Assembly (NCBI GenBank): GCA_007120615.1 | Contig: SKNI01000645.1 | Location: 1-8,634, forward strand | Direction: 5' to 3' | From: Myxococcales bacterium | Lineage (GTDB): Bacteria > Myxococcota_A > Bradymonadia > Bradymonadales > Bradymonadaceae | Length of the DNA: 8,634 nt | Part shown: piece by piece, positions 7,704 to 8,634 of the stretch | How the letters are laid out: each line of letters begins with the position of its first letter | Numbering within the stretch: position 1 is the stretch's first letter | The notes under the pieces: generated by a model | Databases searched by the model: none | What the model saw: the letters and a program-made list of their open reading frames with translations, nothing else | What the model was told of the DNA's origin: nothing | Position numbers and translations under genes: made by a program

Positions 7704-7709
7704 TCCCCC
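7704..7709 (-). promoter_or_regulatory. Ribosome binding site of the adenylating-enzyme gene
   Basis: GGGGGA on the minus strand lies 4 nt before the ATG at 7699, a short but workable spacing. Further upstream no convincing -35/-10 pair is visible; TATGGT near 7737-7742 is a weak -10 candidate without a good partner, so the operon promoter is not called. Confidence 0.5.
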
Positions 7710-7735
7710 GCATGCTCTCTGACAATCTTGTTGAG

Positions 7736-7920
7736 TTACCATACACGATCATTCTTCAGCGCGAACACGTAGTGCTGACCTTCGGGCAGCTGGGCATTTG
7801 CCAACCCACTCCGATAGTTGAGGCGTAATTCGGGTTGTAGAAAAACGTGTCCTCTCTAAAGGTGATCATTGCGACGAAACTGTCGAGCTTTTCATTGCCG
7901 AAGAGCCAAGAAAGATCAAA
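7736..7920 (-). pseudogene. Coding-like remnant with a single-base frameshift, unknown family
   Basis: Reading leftwards from 7920, one frame gives a protein-like stretch including FGNEKLDSFVAMITF and REDTFFYNPNYASTIGVGWQ, up to codon 7798-7800, then degenerates into an unconvincing Cys/Ser/Thr-rich tail ending at 7756. A second frame takes over exactly there, giving NAQLPEGQHYVFALKNDRVW and a TAA at 7736-7738. The two join if one base is added to the run TTT (7797-7799; AAA on the minus strand). The joined product of about 61 residues has the aromatic and charged pattern of a real C-terminal domain. No start with a ribosome binding site was found; an in-frame ATG at 7869 exists, and the 5' side runs into the terminator. 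I interpret it as the decayed 3' end of a lost gene. A sequencing error in the A run or a short genuine gene with a recoding site are alternatives. I do not recognise the family. Confidence 0.45.
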
Positions 7921-7951
7921 GCCGCCCTCACGACGATGAGAGGGCGGCTTT
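7918..7951 (-). terminator. Intrinsic terminator of the FHA-like protein gene
   Basis: A perfect 12-bp inverted repeat, AAAGCCGCCCTC (7918-7929) and GAGGGCGGCTTT (7940-7951), encloses a 10-nt loop. It lies 22 bp beyond the stop of the minus-strand gene ending at 7974. Read on that strand, the GC-rich stem ends in CTTT followed by GATCTTTCTT, a moderately T-rich tail. It should separate the FHA-like gene's transcription from the adenylating-enzyme operon downstream. The stem also ends in TTT on the plus strand, so bidirectional function is possible. Confidence 0.8.
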
Positions 7952-7973
7952 GAGATGGGTGGTCGCTTTCCGG

Positions 7974-8634
7974 TCAGGCGGCAGCGAGTTTGAAGCGCAG
8001 CGCCGTCTCTTCTCCGAGGACGATTACGTCCCCATCTTGAAGCGAGCGACGGTCTCCGAGTCGAAGCAATTCATCATTGAGTTGGGTGGCGGAATCACTG
8101 AGAACCCAGAGGGTATAATTTCGATTCTGGCGAAAGATCGCGACGTGCTTTGCGGCAAGTCGGGGGTCTTCCAGGGTAGAAAGGTCGATGTGGTTGGGAC
8201 CGGCGACCGCTTCCTCTTCGACCGATTCGTCTGCTTCGTCTTCGAGTGCTTCGTCTTCGAGTGCTTCAACTTCGAGTGCTTCGACTTCGAGTGCTTCGAC
8301 TTCGATTGCTTCGACTTCGACCACATCGTCTTCGAAGGAATCGGGCCCTTCGGTGCTCTCCGCTGATCCGCTGCCGATAAAGGTGACTTCGGTATCGATA
8401 TCCACAGACTCCACCACGCTCTGATCCCGGAAGATTACGAGAGATGGGGGCACGGGGTAGGTGCCGGGCACGGGCAGCGGTTCGACGGTGGGTACGGAAC
8501 GCTCCGTGGTGCGTTGAGCAACGATTCTGGGCGAATCTTCCACTTCTTCTGGCTCTTCGAAAGCGACTTCCTCTTCGAGAGCTTCTTCATCGAAGGAAGT
8601 TTCTTCTGCAAACTCCGAAGCTATCTCTGGTTCA
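7974..8634 (-). CDS. Acidic protein with a degenerate, split FHA-like domain, 5'-truncated
   Basis: The frame is open to the right edge, so the N-terminus is outside the window; 219 residues are visible. FHA domains are beta-sandwich modules that usually bind phosphothreonine. The visible protein starts with a Glu-rich segment (about 1-33), then a Pro/Val linker. Next comes a strand pattern typical of an FHA start, PSLVIFRDQSVV to EVTFIGSGS (63-90). A Glu/Asp-rich insertion (about 98-143), partly a pentapeptide repeat, separates this from the rest: NHIDLSTLEDPRLAAKHVAI, then YTLWVLSDSATQLNDELL and LQDGDVIVLGE, ending close to the C-terminus (147-216). The shape fits FHA, but the usual Gly-Arg is Gly-Ser, the Ser before the conserved His is Ala (AAKH) and the Asn-Gly-Thr turn is TQLN. 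It may therefore bind no phosphopeptide. A GTG at 8543 is in frame but is not needed as a start. A terminator follows its stop. Confidence 0.7.
   Translation of the reverse strand, partial: EPEIASEFAEETSFDEEALEEEVAFEEPEEVEDSPRIVAQRTTERSVPTVEPLPVPGTYPVPPSLVIFRDQSVVESVDIDTEVTFIGSGSAESTEGPDSFEDDVVEVEAIEVEALEVEALEVEALEDEALEDEADESVEEEAVAGPNHIDLSTLEDPRLAAKHVAIFRQNRNYTLWVLSDSATQLNDELLRLGDRRSLQDGDVIVLGEETALRFKLAAA
8233..8322 (-). repeat. 15-bp tandem repeat coding for a (V/D)EALE pentapeptide
   Basis: Six adjacent 15-bp units lie at 8233, 8248, 8263, 8278, 8293 and 8308. The plus-strand consensus is GCTTCGACTTCGAGT; units differ by one or two bases, and the sixth ends in ACC. Flanking bases are similar but irregular. 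Being a multiple of three, the array stays in frame and encodes repeated Glu-Ala-Leu-Glu-Val/Asp on the minus strand, within the insertion of the FHA-like domain. It lacks stops in the other frames shown, which explains spurious long open frames on the opposite strand. Confidence 0.9.

Noticed and set aside
7918..7951. Inverted repeat as the end of an insertion sequence
   Set aside because: The arms are 10 nt apart with no transposase or second copy in the window, and their placement after a stop codon fits a terminator.
8233..8322. CRISPR-like array
   Set aside because: Units are contiguous 15-mers with no unique spacers, and they code in frame.
7869..8366. 165-codon plus-strand frame with Phe-Glu-Cys-Phe repeats, and a Ser-rich plus-strand frame at 8188-8424
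   Set aside because: Both arise because the 15-bp repeat has no stops in these frames; the minus-strand acidic frame has FHA-like strands on both sides and a terminator after it.

Overview
The window is bacterial chromosomal DNA from a GC-moderate Gram-negative-type organism. It carries the 3' end of a respiratory complex I (nuo) operon, a three-gene cassette on the opposite strand, and the 3' part of a gene for an FHA-like acidic protein. Nothing fixes the taxon. The style of NuoL/M/N, the FHA protein and the long acidic low-complexity tract would fit a deltaproteobacterial, myxobacterial or Bradymonadales-like genome, but this is only an impression.

Layout. Positions 1-5014 (+ strand) hold nuoL (5' end cut by the window edge), nuoM and nuoN. 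These encode the three antiporter-like membrane subunits of proton-pumping NADH:quinone oxidoreductase, and all key charged residues in the visible parts are kept. NuoL and NuoM carry hydrophilic insertions compared with E. coli, and NuoM has a long polar C-terminal tail. Only 22 bp after nuoN the coding strand flips.

Positions 5037-7699 (- strand) form a tight operon, read from 7699 downwards. It encodes a stand-alone DltA-like amino acid adenylating enzyme, an AAC(3)-family (Antibiotic_NAT) N-acyltransferase, and a 95-residue DltC-like carrier protein. Gaps are 3 nt and then a 4-nt ATGA overlap, so the three proteins are probably made together. The simplest reading is that the ligase activates an amino acid, loads it on the phosphopantetheinylated carrier, and the AAC(3)-like enzyme either transfers the aminoacyl group to an amine or acylates the bound amino acid. 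The logic resembles Dlt and AlmEFG, but with a different, soluble final enzyme. This is the most interesting part of the window.

Positions 7700-7973 contain the ligase ribosome binding site, a coding-like remnant (7736-7920, - strand) apparently broken by a one-base frameshift, and a strong hairpin terminator (7918-7951). From 7974 to the right edge (- strand) lies the 3' part of a gene for a protein with a degenerate FHA domain. That domain is split by an acidic insertion partly built from a 15-bp tandem repeat.
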